Assembly (NCBI RefSeq): GCF_003313465.1
Contig: NZ_KZ845667.1
Coordinates: 248,001-312,000, forward strand
DNA from: Thermoflavimicrobium daqui
Lineage (GTDB): Bacteria; Bacillota; Bacilli; Thermoactinomycetales; Thermoactinomycetaceae
DNA: 64,000 nt
Direction of reading: 5' to 3'
Shown here piece by piece: positions 9,490 to 19,298 of the stretch. A program made the position numbers and the translations under genes. The notes beneath the pieces were generated by a model, which saw nothing but the letters and a program-made list of their open reading frames with translations, searched no databases and had not been told where the DNA came from. Each line of letters starts with the position of its first letter. Position 1 is the first letter of the stretch.

Positions 9490-10083
9490 ATGGAAAAGTT
9501 TCAAATCGAGTATCACCATCCAGATGTCATTCATCTTCTATCTAATCATCTCTCGCAACTTTTAACACAAAAAGGAGTGCCTGATTCTGAACTCGTTTGT
9601 CTATGTATTGGGACAGATCGAAGCACGGGTGATTCTTTGGGACCACTAGTTGGAACCTTCTTATCGGAAATCATTCAAAATCAGTTATACATTTATGGTA
9701 CCTTAGATAATCCGATTCATGCTATCAATCTGGATCGCACGATCACTAAAATCCAGCAAACCCATCCTTCTGCATGCATCCTGACTATTGATGCAACCCT
9801 TGGTAAACAAAAAAACATTGGTTTTATTAATCTTGGACTTGGCCCTCTAGAACCGGGCAAAGGGCTAAATAAAAATTTGCCTTCAATTGGGGATATCTAT
9901 CTAAAAGGAATTGTAAATATCGTGGGTGCACATAAAATTTATATTTTGCAAAATACTCGTCTTCATCGCGTATATCAAATGGCTAAAGTCATTTCTTTAG
10001 CCATCCTGCAAGCCACTGAACGACTAAACTTGCATACCAGCAACCCTCCACTACAGAGCAATATGCTTATAACCGGAAAATGA
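9490..10083 (+). CDS. yyaC: YyaC-type sporulation protein (GPR-protease fold)
   Basis: 197 aa. The core VCLCIGTDRSTGDSLGPLVG is the signature of the YyaC family, related in fold to the germination protease GPR and to hydrogenase-maturation proteases. An Asp-containing LTIDATLG strand and NVVGAHKIYI-like segment (here NIVGAHKIYI) are also visible. The family is restricted to endospore formers, so this gene is the best clue to lifestyle. Its biochemical role is not settled. AGGAGG lies 6 nt before the ATG. Confidence 0.88.
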   Translation: MEKFQIEYHHPDVIHLLSNHLSQLLTQKGVPDSELVCLCIGTDRSTGDSLGPLVGTFLSEIIQNQLYIYGTLDNPIHAINLDRTITKIQQTHPSACILTIDATLGKQKNIGFINLGLGPLEPGKGLNKNLPSIGDIYLKGIVNIVGAHKIYILQNTRLHRVYQMAKVISLAILQATERLNLHTSNPPLQSNMLITGK

Positions 10084-10118
10084 CTTAGGGATTAGCACCT
10101 AAGTCATTTTCCGGTTAT
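10069..10118. terminator. Terminator at the yyaC end
   Basis: Perfect 21-bp inverted repeat with an 8-nt loop that includes the yyaC stop codon. It can serve yyaC on plus and the hydrolase gene on minus. Confidence 0.85.
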
Positions 10119-10215
10119 TAACATCCTACATTACTTGTACCAGCTTTTTTCTAAGGGTAAATATGCTAAGGGTTATATGATCCTTCTCGAATTCTCAAAA
10201 AGAGACACTCTATCC

Positions 10216-12354
10216 TTAATGGTGTGTTTTGTTGAGTATAGGCAATCGAACATGGCTTGGATACTTTTCGTCATGATAGATCGTTTGTGTAGCAACTACC
10301 ATCTCTGTATCCGTCATCGGATTATTCCCTGTATTATGGTTGGGGAAAATGGAATTCTTCGCTCCAGAAGTTACAGAGATTCGAATCCGGTGTCCCTTTT
10401 TAAATACATTGGCGATCTTGGTCATTCGGATCTCATATTTTTCGACTTTCCCCGGTTTTAGTAGCTCTGGTTTCTCCACCGAATTCCGATATCTGGCACG
10501 AACGAGTCCATCGGAAAGACAAATCGAATTTCCTTCCTCATCTACATCGGTTAATCGCACAAGCCAATCCGTATCTTTGGCTGAGCTAGCAGCATATAAA
10601 ACCGCATAAATATCTCCAGCAATGGTGATATCTTCTTGCAATGGTTCGGATGTATATACCAAAACATCTTGACGTAATTCAACATCACGATAATTTTCTG
10701 GAACCCTACATTCATTCTCCGACATATCGATTAAGAATGGTGTTGGGTCTTCTGGATCAAACCGATACGTATCGGATTTTTCTTGCTGTGGGAAAATAGA
10801 GTCTACACTCCCATCTCCTTGGCTCGTATTCGCATTCCCTTTACTATGCAAATAAAAAGGAGTATATACAACATCTGGAGGTGGCCAATCTTCGGATGTT
10901 TTCCATTCATTTTCTCCAACCATATAATATTCCACACGGGCCTCTTTTTCTACATCATTCGGAATATCCTTTAAAAAGTGGTCAAACCAACGTAGCTCTA
11001 ACTGATTTAAGTCATAACGGATCGCCTGATTTCCAAAGGGAATTTGATGAATTTGTCGTGTTGTATTGAAACTGTGATACCACGGCCCTAGAATCATACG
11101 AGTATGCTCTCGATTGTTCTCTCTGTTCATCTCCCACGCTTCGGAAGTTCCCATACCATCATCATCGTACCAACCAGATATTAATAAGGAAGGGACATTA
11201 ATTTGATTACCACGCTTTGCCCAGTTCGCCTTTTCCCAAAATGCATCATAATCAGAATGATTCATCCACTCATTCCAAAATTTCAATTCTTTCCCCAGTG
11301 CTTTTAGGGGAATGTCTTTCAGTGGCCGTGTTTTTAACACCTCATCCCAATCATCACGTTTCATCGCATCATCATTTTTTTTTCGCTCTGCCATCATAAA
11401 TGACCAAGCTAGCATTCCTGATGAAATTGCGCCTTCTGGTCTTGGAAAATCGACGAATGGAGTACCTGCCGTCACCTGGCTTACGATCGCTTTTAAATGT
11501 GGATTGCCACTCGCAGCCGCCGCCCATTGAACGAAGCCGAGATACGATCCACCGATCATCCCTACTTTGCCATTCGACCACGGCTGCGTAGCAATCCAGT
11601 TGAGTGTATCATCTCCATCTTCCATTTCATAAATCAGTGGAATCCACTCACCTTCCGAGTCTTCACGTCCACGTGTATCTTGAATCACTAATGCATAACC
11701 TCTTTGTACAAAGGAAAGTCTTTTTGGTGCATCTGCTTGCCTTCCGTAAGGAGTTCGAACCAGAATCGTTGGAACCTTCTCTCCATCTGGTAAACCACTT
11801 GGTAAATAGACATCTGTGGCTAATTTGATCCCATCTCTAGTGATGACATCCTGTCTACCTAGATACTTAATACCATACAAAGGCTTCGATAAGTGTGGAT
11901 CATTCCATTGTTTCAAAATGGTTAAATCCTCATATCCTTTTTTGACCAGTACACTGTTGGGATTTCCATTATAGATCCATCCGATCACTTCATTATCCGA
12001 AATAATGAGGTCAGTAGGAAATTTCACTTCCTGTAAAGCCCAGATCCAGGCAACCTGTTCTTCCCCTTCTACCTTTCCATCCATTCTAAGATAACGCTGG
12101 TATCGGTCTCCCCAGCTTACTTTTACTTCCTCTTCATTAGTCCAATTCATTTGATTGAGTTCAGCTAGACGAAATCGAAAATCAGAGGTTACCATATCAT
12201 AACCGTGATCTGATGGTAAACTTTCATAAGATGACCATTCATTGGTTTCGATTGATTTTTTTCGATGGTAGATCTCCTGAGAAGTGATACGAATATCCGC
12301 TAAATGAATGCCATTCTTATAATAGGAGAATTCTTTATAGATATGTTTATCCAT
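10216..12354 (-). CDS. CocE/NonD family hydrolase (X-Pro dipeptidyl-peptidase S15 type)
   Basis: 712 aa, somewhat longer than the usual 550-650 aa; about 180 N-terminal residues precede the catalytic domain. The alpha/beta-hydrolase core has VIQDTRGREDSEGEW, a nucleophile elbow GGSYLG near residue 270, an Asp in SGWYDDDG and a His in LGPWYHSF. A C-terminal jelly-roll (PepX_C) follows. The family hydrolyses esters, beta-lactams or X-Pro peptides; the substrate cannot be told here. No signal peptide, so cytosolic. Transcribed alone. Confidence 0.85.
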   Translation of the reverse strand: MDKHIYKEFSYYKNGIHLADIRITSQEIYHRKKSIETNEWSSYESLPSDHGYDMVTSDFRFRLAELNQMNWTNEEEVKVSWGDRYQRYLRMDGKVEGEEQVAWIWALQEVKFPTDLIISDNEVIGWIYNGNPNSVLVKKGYEDLTILKQWNDPHLSKPLYGIKYLGRQDVITRDGIKLATDVYLPSGLPDGEKVPTILVRTPYGRQADAPKRLSFVQRGYALVIQDTRGREDSEGEWIPLIYEMEDGDDTLNWIATQPWSNGKVGMIGGSYLGFVQWAAAASGNPHLKAIVSQVTAGTPFVDFPRPEGAISSGMLAWSFMMAERKKNDDAMKRDDWDEVLKTRPLKDIPLKALGKELKFWNEWMNHSDYDAFWEKANWAKRGNQINVPSLLISGWYDDDGMGTSEAWEMNRENNREHTRMILGPWYHSFNTTRQIHQIPFGNQAIRYDLNQLELRWFDHFLKDIPNDVEKEARVEYYMVGENEWKTSEDWPPPDVVYTPFYLHSKGNANTSQGDGSVDSIFPQQEKSDTYRFDPEDPTPFLIDMSENECRVPENYRDVELRQDVLVYTSEPLQEDITIAGDIYAVLYAASSAKDTDWLVRLTDVDEEGNSICLSDGLVRARYRNSVEKPELLKPGKVEKYEIRMTKIANVFKKGHRIRISVTSGAKNSIFPNHNTGNNPMTDTEMVVATQTIYHDEKYPSHVRLPILNKTHH

Positions 12355-12529
12355 TAAGTTACGCCCTTCCTATTCATTTTTCGACACTTTTTATTACAGT
12401 TCCATCCTAAAAAATTTATTTTTTTAAACGAAATATCATAAATCAACTTAACTATTTTAATAATAACATACTTCCATCATACATTTTTCATGCTATTTAT
12501 CGTCCAAAAGTATAAGGAACTTAGATAGA

Positions 12530-13219
12530 TTATATCTTTATAAATAACCCTACCCATATAGGAATCAAAAGCATCCCTAGCACTGCAGAAAGAATCATCG
12601 CTAAGCTAGAAAAAGTCCCTTCAGATTCCCCTAATTCAAACGCTTTTGACGTTCCAATTCCATGCGATCCAACTCCAAACATCACCCCTTTGGCTAAAGG
12701 GCTTTGAATCCTAATGAGACGAATGATCCAAGTACCGCCAACCATACCCACAACACCTGTCAGAATGACAAAAGCTGCTGATAAACTTTGATTACCTCCG
12801 ATTTGACTCGCAATCGTAACCGCAAAAGGAGTCGTAATGGATCGCGGAGCTAAACTATTCGAAATAATAGGATCGAAATGAAATATAGTGGATAGACCTA
12901 ACGTCAAAAATAGAGCGAAAGTAGAGCCGAATATAACACCAGATAGAAGTTCTATGGTATATCTCTTTAATAATTGCCAGTGCTTTACCATGGGAATTGC
13001 GAAAGCAACGGTAGCAGGTTGTAATAAGTAAGTAAATAGTTGCGTTCCTTTTTCATATGCTTGATAAGAAATAGGTACATAATCAACGAGGAATATAAGT
13101 AAAATTGGGCAAATAAGTACAGGTGAGAAAAATAGTATCTTCTTTTTATGATATAAGCTTTTAAAGAACATATAACAAATAAGGGTAATCAGAAAGCTAA
13201 ATATTTCTTCATTCCCCAT
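12530..13219 (-). CDS. lrgB: LrgB/CidB family membrane protein
   Basis: 229 aa from the ATG at 13219, which has AGGAGGGGG just upstream. Multiple membrane segments and the family motifs LAPRSITTPFAV and FGVGSHGIGTSKAFELGE are present. LrgB-type proteins work with LrgA in control of murein hydrolase activity or pyruvate/organic-acid movement. Its start overlaps the end of lrgA by 11 nt, so the pair is translationally coupled. Confidence 0.88.
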   Translation of the reverse strand: MGNEEIFSFLITLICYMFFKSLYHKKKILFFSPVLICPILLIFLVDYVPISYQAYEKGTQLFTYLLQPATVAFAIPMVKHWQLLKRYTIELLSGVIFGSTFALFLTLGLSTIFHFDPIISNSLAPRSITTPFAVTIASQIGGNQSLSAAFVILTGVVGMVGGTWIIRLIRIQSPLAKGVMFGVGSHGIGTSKAFELGESEGTFSSLAMILSAVLGMLLIPIWVGLFIKI

Positions 13220-13583
13220 GATGCCCCCTCCTTCTATATCGATAAAGCTGCTCGACAAACCAAGCAGTAACCATCATAACCATCAGGGTGCCTACTCCCA
13301 TGACAAATAAAAGACCTAAACTATTTTCAGCTAATAGTGCTTTAAATTGAATCACGCCAACTACTGAAGGAATAAAAAATAGGAGCAATTCTCCTAATAA
13401 CCATTCTGCTCCCTCTTCCAACCATTCCATTCTTAGCCATTCTTGCTTTAAAACCAACAGCAAAAGAACAAGACCTATTACATGACCTGGTATAGGAAGA
13501 TGAAAAAGTTGACTCAATCCCTTTCCAATCTCATTAAACAAGATACAAATACAGACTTGTAATACAACTCGAATCACTGTCAT
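13209..13583 (-). CDS. lrgA: LrgA/CidA holin-like membrane protein
   Basis: 124 aa, four predicted membrane helices, with GKGLSQLFHLPIPGHVIGL and LFFIPSVVGVI typical of the CidA/LrgA family. Partner of the downstream lrgB. No LytSR-type two-component genes lie next to it, so regulation cannot be inferred. Confidence 0.88.
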   Translation of the reverse strand: MTVIRVVLQVCICILFNEIGKGLSQLFHLPIPGHVIGLVLLLLVLKQEWLRMEWLEEGAEWLLGELLLFFIPSVVGVIQFKALLAENSLGLLFVMGVGTLMVMMVTAWFVEQLYRYRRRGHHGE

Positions 13584-13685
13584 CTTTCATTCTCCCATCT
13601 GTTATATAACAATTTTTTATTATTATAAATAATTTAATTATGGATTTGTATATAAAAATAGATGAATTCGCTTAACTCTACAAAT

Positions 13686-13728
13686 AAAACCATCTAGTTT
13701 TCTACTCTTAAAAACTAGATGGTTTTTA
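13686..13728. terminator. Bidirectional terminator
   Basis: Stem built on AAACCATCTAGTTTT and its complement with flanking A and T runs. It lies downstream of no plus gene but 70 nt beyond the stop of the cyclase gene and upstream of lrgA, where it would stop minus-strand transcription coming from upstream only if oriented as a late terminator; orientation is uncertain. Confidence 0.5.
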
Positions 13729-13794
13729 AATAAAGAGTATTCTTTTATCTAAAAAGATACCGAGATTACTTCAATTTACTTCCTGAAGTCTTAT

Positions 13795-14598
13795 CTATTT
13801 ACCTATTTCTTCTTCAAAAATAGCAACAACACGGCTCCATCCTGCACTAGCTCGCTCTATATTTATCGGAAATGCTGATACTTTGAACCCAAACGGCTTG
13901 GGAATCTGATCTAAGTTGCAAAGCTTTTCAATTTGGCAATATTCTTTTTCACGCCCCACCAAGTGAGCTTCCCAAAATTGTACTTTCCCTTCTTTTGCTT
14001 CCTTTGCTAGAACATCAAATGGGCGGTCTAGCCCCCAAGCATCGATTCCAATCAAACGAACCCCTTGATCTACGAGCCACTCAGTCGCTGCTTTTCCCAG
14101 TCCAGGATGCTTTAATTCATACCCAGGGCTTTTGAAATATTTAGAGGTTCCTGTATGTATCATAATAATATCAAAAGGTTTAATCTCGTATCCAATACGA
14201 TCTAATTCCTTTTGAATATCTTCAATCGTAATTTCTTCACCCGCTTGTTTATGAGTCATATCTAAGAGAACACCGTCTCCATAGCACCAGTGTAAGGGTA
14301 CTTGATCTATCGTTTTAGCAGGCTTACCAGCAGATTTCGATCCATAATGATAGGGTGCATCTACATGAGTACCCGCATGTGACGAAAGAGTTACTTCCTC
14401 CACAGCCCATCCTTCTCCATCCGGCCAATAGGAAGCATCGAGTCCTAATATTTTCTCTGTCATCACAGCTGCCTCTTCATGCTTTGAATAACGAATCTGA
14501 TGTGGATTTAACTCAAAAGAGCTCGTTTCATTTTTTAATTGATCACTTAAATCAATAAGAGTAACTCTTTTACCATTTTTCTCAAATATTTCCTTCAT
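13795..14598 (-). CDS. Cyclase-family metal hydrolase (kynurenine-formamidase-like)
   Basis: 267 aa from the ATG at 14598, which has AGGAGGG upstream; a longer open frame adds 26 residues rich in membrane-like sequence but no ribosome site. The metal-binding motif SSHAGTHVDAPYHYG is the cyclase-family HxGTHxDxPxH. Members hydrolyse N-formylkynurenine, isatin or cyclic amides. No tryptophan-degradation genes are nearby, so the substrate is open. VRLIGIDAWGLDRP is another family segment. Confidence 0.82.
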   Translation of the reverse strand: MKEIFEKNGKRVTLIDLSDQLKNETSSFELNPHQIRYSKHEEAAVMTEKILGLDASYWPDGEGWAVEEVTLSSHAGTHVDAPYHYGSKSAGKPAKTIDQVPLHWCYGDGVLLDMTHKQAGEEITIEDIQKELDRIGYEIKPFDIIMIHTGTSKYFKSPGYELKHPGLGKAATEWLVDQGVRLIGIDAWGLDRPFDVLAKEAKEGKVQFWEAHLVGREKEYCQIEKLCNLDQIPKPFGFKVSAFPINIERASAGWSRVVAIFEEEIGK

Positions 14599-14780
14599 AC
14601 AGGCCCTCCTACGTTTAGAAGCTAAATATCGCTTTATATAAAATAGTAACACTAAAGTAATTATCTTGACTATCATTACAAGTTTTAAAATTGCAAAGGC
14701 TAGCTTTAGCTTTAAAACGATAAATAAGAACTTATATGCAGTTTTGATATGGACTCTGAGACGAAAAAGTAAGCTATCGG

Positions 14781-15458
14781 TTATACAACCGAATCTCGAT
14801 GAATCGATGATTGATGATAAGACCGATGTGAATAGAACAAATCAACTAATTTTCTTCTTCCTTCTGCACCATGATGTCGAATATAGTCTAGCTCAGATAA
14901 AGTAATTAGCTTCACACTTACCATTTGAATCTCACCACCTGGTAGCGAGATCTTTGAAGGGATATTAGGTGCATCCATACCAATCAGAATCCCGACTCGA
15001 CCTTCTTCATCGATAAAAGCATCTGGCAGATCAATATCGAATAATTCCATAGAGAGAACACCATAGTGTTCTAATAATTCTCTTACTCTACCATGATTAG
15101 CTATATTTTGAGATACTTGATATAATATTTGAAATTGCCATGTTTTGTTGATTTCACTCATGTCTGTTTGGGCTTCTAGCTCTTCCGACTCCATAAAACA
15201 CTCCATTCCCAAACCTTGATTTAATTCATTCAATTCCTCAAAGGGATCAGACAATCCATCACTTGTCAGAATAACTGAACTTGGAGTATCTATTTTCAAA
15301 AAGGCTTGCCGTAATGCCGGCCAAGTCGGTCCATTCATAAAGGCTGGATTGATAAGATGTGTTAATACATAAGGATCTACATTTCCAATCGATTTCCAAA
15401 ATTGTGCTCTAATTTCAATCGATCGATCAACTTGTGCTTGGTATAACGTCTCATTCAT
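14781..15458 (-). CDS. Suppressor-of-fused-like domain protein (tentative)
   Basis: 225 aa, soluble, acidic. The pattern TSDGLSDPFEE..GLGMECFME, a central YQVSQNIA helix, then VGILIGM and VKLITLSELDYIRHHGAEGR resembles bacterial suppressor-of-fused-like or immunity-type proteins, but I do not recognise it firmly. No catalytic motif seen. Monocistronic; the ATG is preceded by AGGAGG-like sequence. The C-terminal 20 residues are Ser/His rich. Confidence 0.6.
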   Translation of the reverse strand: MNETLYQAQVDRSIEIRAQFWKSIGNVDPYVLTHLINPAFMNGPTWPALRQAFLKIDTPSSVILTSDGLSDPFEELNELNQGLGMECFMESEELEAQTDMSEINKTWQFQILYQVSQNIANHGRVRELLEHYGVLSMELFDIDLPDAFIDEEGRVGILIGMDAPNIPSKISLPGGEIQMVSVKLITLSELDYIRHHGAEGRRKLVDLFYSHRSYHQSSIHRDSVV

Positions 15459-15557
15459 AGTATTTCCTCCTAGATAATCGCATTTGAATCAAAGAGTTTA
15501 TTTCCTATCCTGTTGTATTCACATTATTAGAATGTATGTTCTTATTATAGCATTATC

Positions 15558-15629
15558 TTGCTCTTTTGTGTGAGATTCGATATAATTATTGTAGTAAATT
15601 TAATTGTGCACAATCTAATTTACTACAAT
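15558..15629 (+). promoter_or_regulatory. ohrR promoter and OhrR operator
   Basis: TTGCTC (15558-15563), 17-nt spacer and TATAAT (15581-15586) precede a 42-bp palindrome (15588-15629) whose 21-nt arms match at 19 positions, with ATTGTAGTAAATT outer halves and GTGCAC at the centre. This is the layout of an OhrR operator at the transcription start: reduced OhrR blocks, hydroperoxide-oxidised OhrR lets go. Confidence 0.78.
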
Positions 15630-15759
15630 TTATTAAGGGAGAATGGATCTAGAATATTATTGAAGATTTCTTTTAACTTCCTATGAATAAAAATAAATGG
15701 ACTGTTAAAAGATATTTTCTAACCATCTCACTTAATAGCTTACCAGAATGGGTGTTCAG

Positions 15760-16197
15760 ATGAATGACTTACTAAAATTAGATAACCAGCTTTGCTTTGC
15801 TATCTATGCATGCTATCGAGAAATTTCTAAAATGTATCGCCCATTCCTAGATGAATTAGGCATTACGTACCCTCAATATCTTGCCTTACTTGTACTCTGG
15901 GAACAAAAAAAGTGCTCAGTCAAAGAGTTGGGAGAACGCCTGTATTTAGATTCAGGCACCTTAACTCCTATGTTAAAGCGAATGGAAGCAGCTCAATTAA
16001 TCAAAAGAAATCGCTGTATGGATGATGAACGAAAAGTAATTGTCCATCTAACTAAGCAGGGAGAATTGCTTAAAGAAAAAGCAAAATGTATCCCTGAAGC
16101 GCTTCTTAGAAACAGTGGTATCCATCAAGAAGATTTTTTACATCTTTTAAAACAACTTAAACGGTTACTTCGTCATGTGCATGATCTAAATAAATAA
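15760..16197 (+). CDS. ohrR: OhrR, MarR-family organic hydroperoxide sensor
   Basis: 145 aa from the ATG at 15760 (an ATG 12 nt upstream is also open; neither has a strong ribosome site). The peroxidatic cysteine lies in LDNQLCFAIYA near the N terminus, and ITYPQYLALLVLWE and the wing LIKRNRCMDDERKVIVHLT match OhrR. One further Cys (CIPEALL) could form the resolving disulfide. It sits 22 nt before ohr on the same strand, behind the large operator. Confidence 0.9.
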   Translation: MNDLLKLDNQLCFAIYACYREISKMYRPFLDELGITYPQYLALLVLWEQKKCSVKELGERLYLDSGTLTPMLKRMEAAQLIKRNRCMDDERKVIVHLTKQGELLKEKAKCIPEALLRNSGIHQEDFLHLLKQLKRLLRHVHDLNK

Positions 16198-16219
16198 TGA
16201 TTGAAAAGGTGGAGTGTTT

Positions 16220-16639
16220 ATGGAACCGTTATACACGGCTACTGTAACTGCAACAGGTGGAAGAAATGGTAGAGTTGTTTCTTCTGATGGCCTAATTAAT
16301 TTAGATGTTAGAATGCCTAAAGGCTTAGGTGGCTCTGGGGAAAAGGCGACAAACCCTGAACAACTCTTTGCTGCTGGATATGCTGCTTGCTTTGATGGGG
16401 CATTAAATTTGGTCGCAAGAACGAAGCGAATTAAAATACAAGACACAGAAGTGACCGCACATGTTTCTATTGGGAAAGATCAAAATGGTGGGCTACAACT
16501 CGCTGTGAAGTTGGATGTGAAAGTGCCTGGAGTAGATGAAAAAGTAGCTCATGAACTCGTAGAAGCCGCACATCAAGTTTGCCCCTATTCAAAAGCAGTT
16601 AAAGGAAACATCGAAGTAACTCTAAATGTAGTTCGTTAA
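16220..16639 (+). CDS. ohr: Organic hydroperoxide resistance protein (Ohr peroxidase)
   Basis: 139 aa from the ATG at 16220, preceded by GGTGGAG. Catalytic cysteines are C57 (GYAACFDGAL) and C121 (QVCPYS), with the family's R-containing N-terminal region GGRNGRVVSSDG. It reduces organic and fatty-acid hydroperoxides using lipoyl thiols. Co-transcribed with and regulated by ohrR. Confidence 0.93.
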   Translation: MEPLYTATVTATGGRNGRVVSSDGLINLDVRMPKGLGGSGEKATNPEQLFAAGYAACFDGALNLVARTKRIKIQDTEVTAHVSIGKDQNGGLQLAVKLDVKVPGVDEKVAHELVEAAHQVCPYSKAVKGNIEVTLNVVR

Positions 16640-16640
16640 T

Positions 16641-16705
16641 CTTAGAAAACAAAAACATCCCTTTTCACAAAACATAGTGATTAGGGATATTTTTGTTTTC
16701 TAAGA
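16641..16705. terminator. Terminator after ohr
   Basis: Long inverted repeat (about 22 paired bases starting CTTAGAAAACAAAAA, one mismatch) with a 20-nt loop. A/T-rich arms make it bidirectional for ohr and the minus-strand pseudogene. Confidence 0.75.
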
Positions 16706-16750
16706 TATAAATAGTCATGAGAAGAAATCCTTCCCTTTTGATTGTTCATG

Positions 16751-17094
16751 CTACTCAATTAAGTCACGATGAGCAGTAAAAGTATATTCTTTACCTAAAA
16801 AAACCCCAAGATGTCCTTTATTTTTACTAGTTAGGAGGCGAGCTATTTCCTTACCTTCTGGAGTTGACAATGCTTGTTGAATTGCTTCTTCTGATTCATA
16901 ATAGGTTTCAATAATAAGCTGTACATCTTTCAAACCTTCAGGTTGCTTCTCAGGATTTTGATTGAGCAGTCGGTTACATTCATCTTGATGACTCCAGGAA
17001 GCTTTAACATTTTTGGCATAACTTCACTAACATAAAATCTCTCAAATTCCCCAATATCCTTGAGGTTCTTATAAATACCTATCGTTTTATACAT
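16751..17094 (-). pseudogene. EthD-domain protein, frameshifted
   Basis: GAGGTG and ATG at 17094 start a frame reading MYKTIGIYKNLKDIGEFERF, and later MLKLPGVIKMNVTD, the EthD N-terminal half. Around 16975 the frame must shift to continue as NRLLNQNPEKQPEG and then KDVQLIIETYYESEEAIQQ..STPEGKEIARLL, the EthD C-terminal half. The two halves join into one normal dimeric ferredoxin-like protein of about 110 aa. Either a real pseudogene or a single-base sequencing error. Confidence 0.78.
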
Positions 17095-17335
17095 AATTCT
17101 ATCACCTCTTCGGAGTATACGTTACTAAAACCTACCTTCTATCTTTTAATTACAAATGATTGATTAATTTCTATTATACATTTATATTAGAATAGTCCAT
17201 TTTATTATACTCGAATTTTTTTCGATTGAAATATTTATTGATTAGTTATATTTTATTTTTGATTGAGTTCAAAAACGAACTCGATTTTTAAGGAATCAGA
17301 TTCCGAGAGAATTGACCACTCTAAGGAGGATTATT

Positions 17336-17878
17336 ATGGAGCTTTCCGGAGAAAAAATATTACTGTCAAAGATTTCAATCAATGATTTGGATTTTATTTG
17401 CAGGATCGAATGTAATAAAAATTTATGGTACTTTGAAGAATATGTAGAATCGGATAAAAATGTTGTACGTGAAGAGTACATACAAAAAATTGAAGAAAAA
17501 GAAAAACCAACAAGCTACGATTTTATTGTTACTATAGCTACGGATAAAAGTAAAACCCCGATTGGTTTAGCCCAAATTTGGAACAATAGTGAATATAGAA
17601 AGAGCTGGGAAATTGGTTTTGCAATACTTCCTGAATATTGGGGAAAAGGTTATGGAAGCGAAGCAGCTAGACTGTTATTACAATTTGCTTTTGAAGAGTT
17701 AGATGCACACAAGGTAGTTGGAATGTGTAATGCAAATAACACACGATCAGCAGCTCTAATGGAACATATTGGTATGAGAAGAGAAGCTATTTTTAAGGAA
17801 GAACTTTTTTGGCAAAATAAATGGGTTGACCAATACTATTTTTCTATTCTGGAAAGAGAGTATTTTGATAGAAACTAA
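17336..17878 (+). CDS. GNAT acetyltransferase, RimJ/RimL type
   Basis: 180 aa from the ATG at 17336 with AAGGAGG 6 nt upstream. It has the acetyl-CoA pocket IGFAILPEYWGKGYGSEAARLLLQFAF and VVGMCNANNTRSAALMEHIGM, both classical RimJ/RimL features. The substrate (ribosomal N terminus, antibiotic or small amine) is unknown. Stands alone. Confidence 0.85.
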   Translation: MELSGEKILLSKISINDLDFICRIECNKNLWYFEEYVESDKNVVREEYIQKIEEKEKPTSYDFIVTIATDKSKTPIGLAQIWNNSEYRKSWEIGFAILPEYWGKGYGSEAARLLLQFAFEELDAHKVVGMCNANNTRSAALMEHIGMRREAIFKEELFWQNKWVDQYYFSILEREYFDRN

Positions 17879-18357
17879 ACCCTAGTACGGAACAACATTT
17901 CGTCCAGAGACAAGTTATGCATGCGAGAATATATAGGCTCCTCAGCAGTAGTAAAAGTAAAGTATAAAGAAGAGAGCTACATAATTATGCCCAGTAGCAT
18001 ACGGTTTCTACACAGATTCCTGTATAATTTTCGTTACGCTTTGTTTTCTTATTCATAAATCACATAAACCCCTGCTTTTAATCCCGATTTTCGCTATTAA
18101 CTAGTTAAAAATCGGGACTTTACATTCTCTCTATTATGCTGCTTTTGTGCGTATCTCAAATATATATCCTACCTAGGACATCCTCCGAAATGGCGTATTG
18201 CTTCCTTCTAAAATTGAACATATTTCTTGAATTGTTCCCATACTCCTATAGTGGATCAGTGGTCAACACTATAACAGTTACATACTGTCCAACTGCATAA
18301 GAAAACCGTTTATCCATCATTGGTAGTTATTAAGAACTTAGAAATGTATCCAAGTCA
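17879..18357. other. Gene-free stretch with one hairpin
   Basis: 479 nt. A hairpin with arm TCCCGATTTT (18082-18091) and its complement (18108-18117) is a weak terminator candidate. A 45-codon plus-strand ORF at 17932 has no recognisable homology or ribosome site. Nothing else is supported. Confidence 0.5.
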
Positions 18358-19140
18358 TCAACTTAATTCTTCTTTAAGAATTTTGTAAAATCTATCTTTG
18401 GCAGATCGTTCTTTCCAAGGGATATGTCCGCAGTCTTTTAAAAGAATCAACCTAAATTCCTTTATAATTTTAGATAAAGGTTTTTCTACTCCCTCATACG
18501 GATGAGGATCATAATCACCATGAATAGCAATCACTGGACATTGTACTTGTTTTCCTAATTTTAAAAGCTCTTCACTTCGCCTTAATTCGCTCGCTTCTTT
18601 CCAGACACTTTGATAAATATCGATTTGTACTTCTATTTCTTCATTTGTTGTAGGGAAAGGATCACATGAATCTGCTTTAGACATTAGCTTTCCAAATTGG
18701 GCCAAGATTAAACTTTTATCTTCGATACTAGGACTTAGTAAAGCTTCCTGCAAAGAATAAACTTTTTGCTTATCTTTTTCATTCAATCGACTTAATCGTG
18801 TCTCCATGATCTTTGAAGTATATTTCTCTTCAAAAGGACCACTTCCAACTAAAATCAATTTGCAGACAATAGAAGGATAATTTGCAGCTAAAATAAAGCT
18901 TAACCATGCACCCCATGAATAACCGATCAATGTAATCGGAGGTTTTCCATACTTCACCAAGATAGACATTAATTCTTCCATTTGTCCTTGTATGGATTCA
19001 GATGTTTGTAATGGTTCTAAAATACCACAAACTCTAGATAATTCCTTCTCTACAGGGGCCATTTCTCCTGGAGCTCCTGGGCCTCCATGAATCACTGCTA
19101 CTGAAAAAGGGGGATCCCCATATTTTCTATGCTTAGTCAT
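18358..19140 (-). CDS. Alpha/beta hydrolase
   Basis: 260 aa from the ATG at 19140 with GGAG 8 nt upstream. Oxyanion HGGPGAPGEM, nucleophile elbow GYSWGAW, acid HGDYDPHP and base CGHIPWKE are all present, giving a complete Ser-Asp-His triad. HGGPG resembles prolyl-aminopeptidase/lactonase relatives, but the substrate is undetermined. Monocistronic. Confidence 0.85.
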   Translation of the reverse strand: MTKHRKYGDPPFSVAVIHGGPGAPGEMAPVEKELSRVCGILEPLQTSESIQGQMEELMSILVKYGKPPITLIGYSWGAWLSFILAANYPSIVCKLILVGSGPFEEKYTSKIMETRLSRLNEKDKQKVYSLQEALLSPSIEDKSLILAQFGKLMSKADSCDPFPTTNEEIEVQIDIYQSVWKEASELRRSEELLKLGKQVQCPVIAIHGDYDPHPYEGVEKPLSKIIKEFRLILLKDCGHIPWKERSAKDRFYKILKEELS

Positions 19141-19298
19141 GCTTCGCACTCCATATCATTTGATTTTTAAGAACTAGACCATTTTAATATAACTTTTCTC
19201 GGTGGGAAATTTCCAAATAAGATAGTTTTTACGAAAGTACAAAATAGCCGATTTCTGATAAGGAAATCGGCTGAGTCTGTTGTAAACCCCATTCTATT

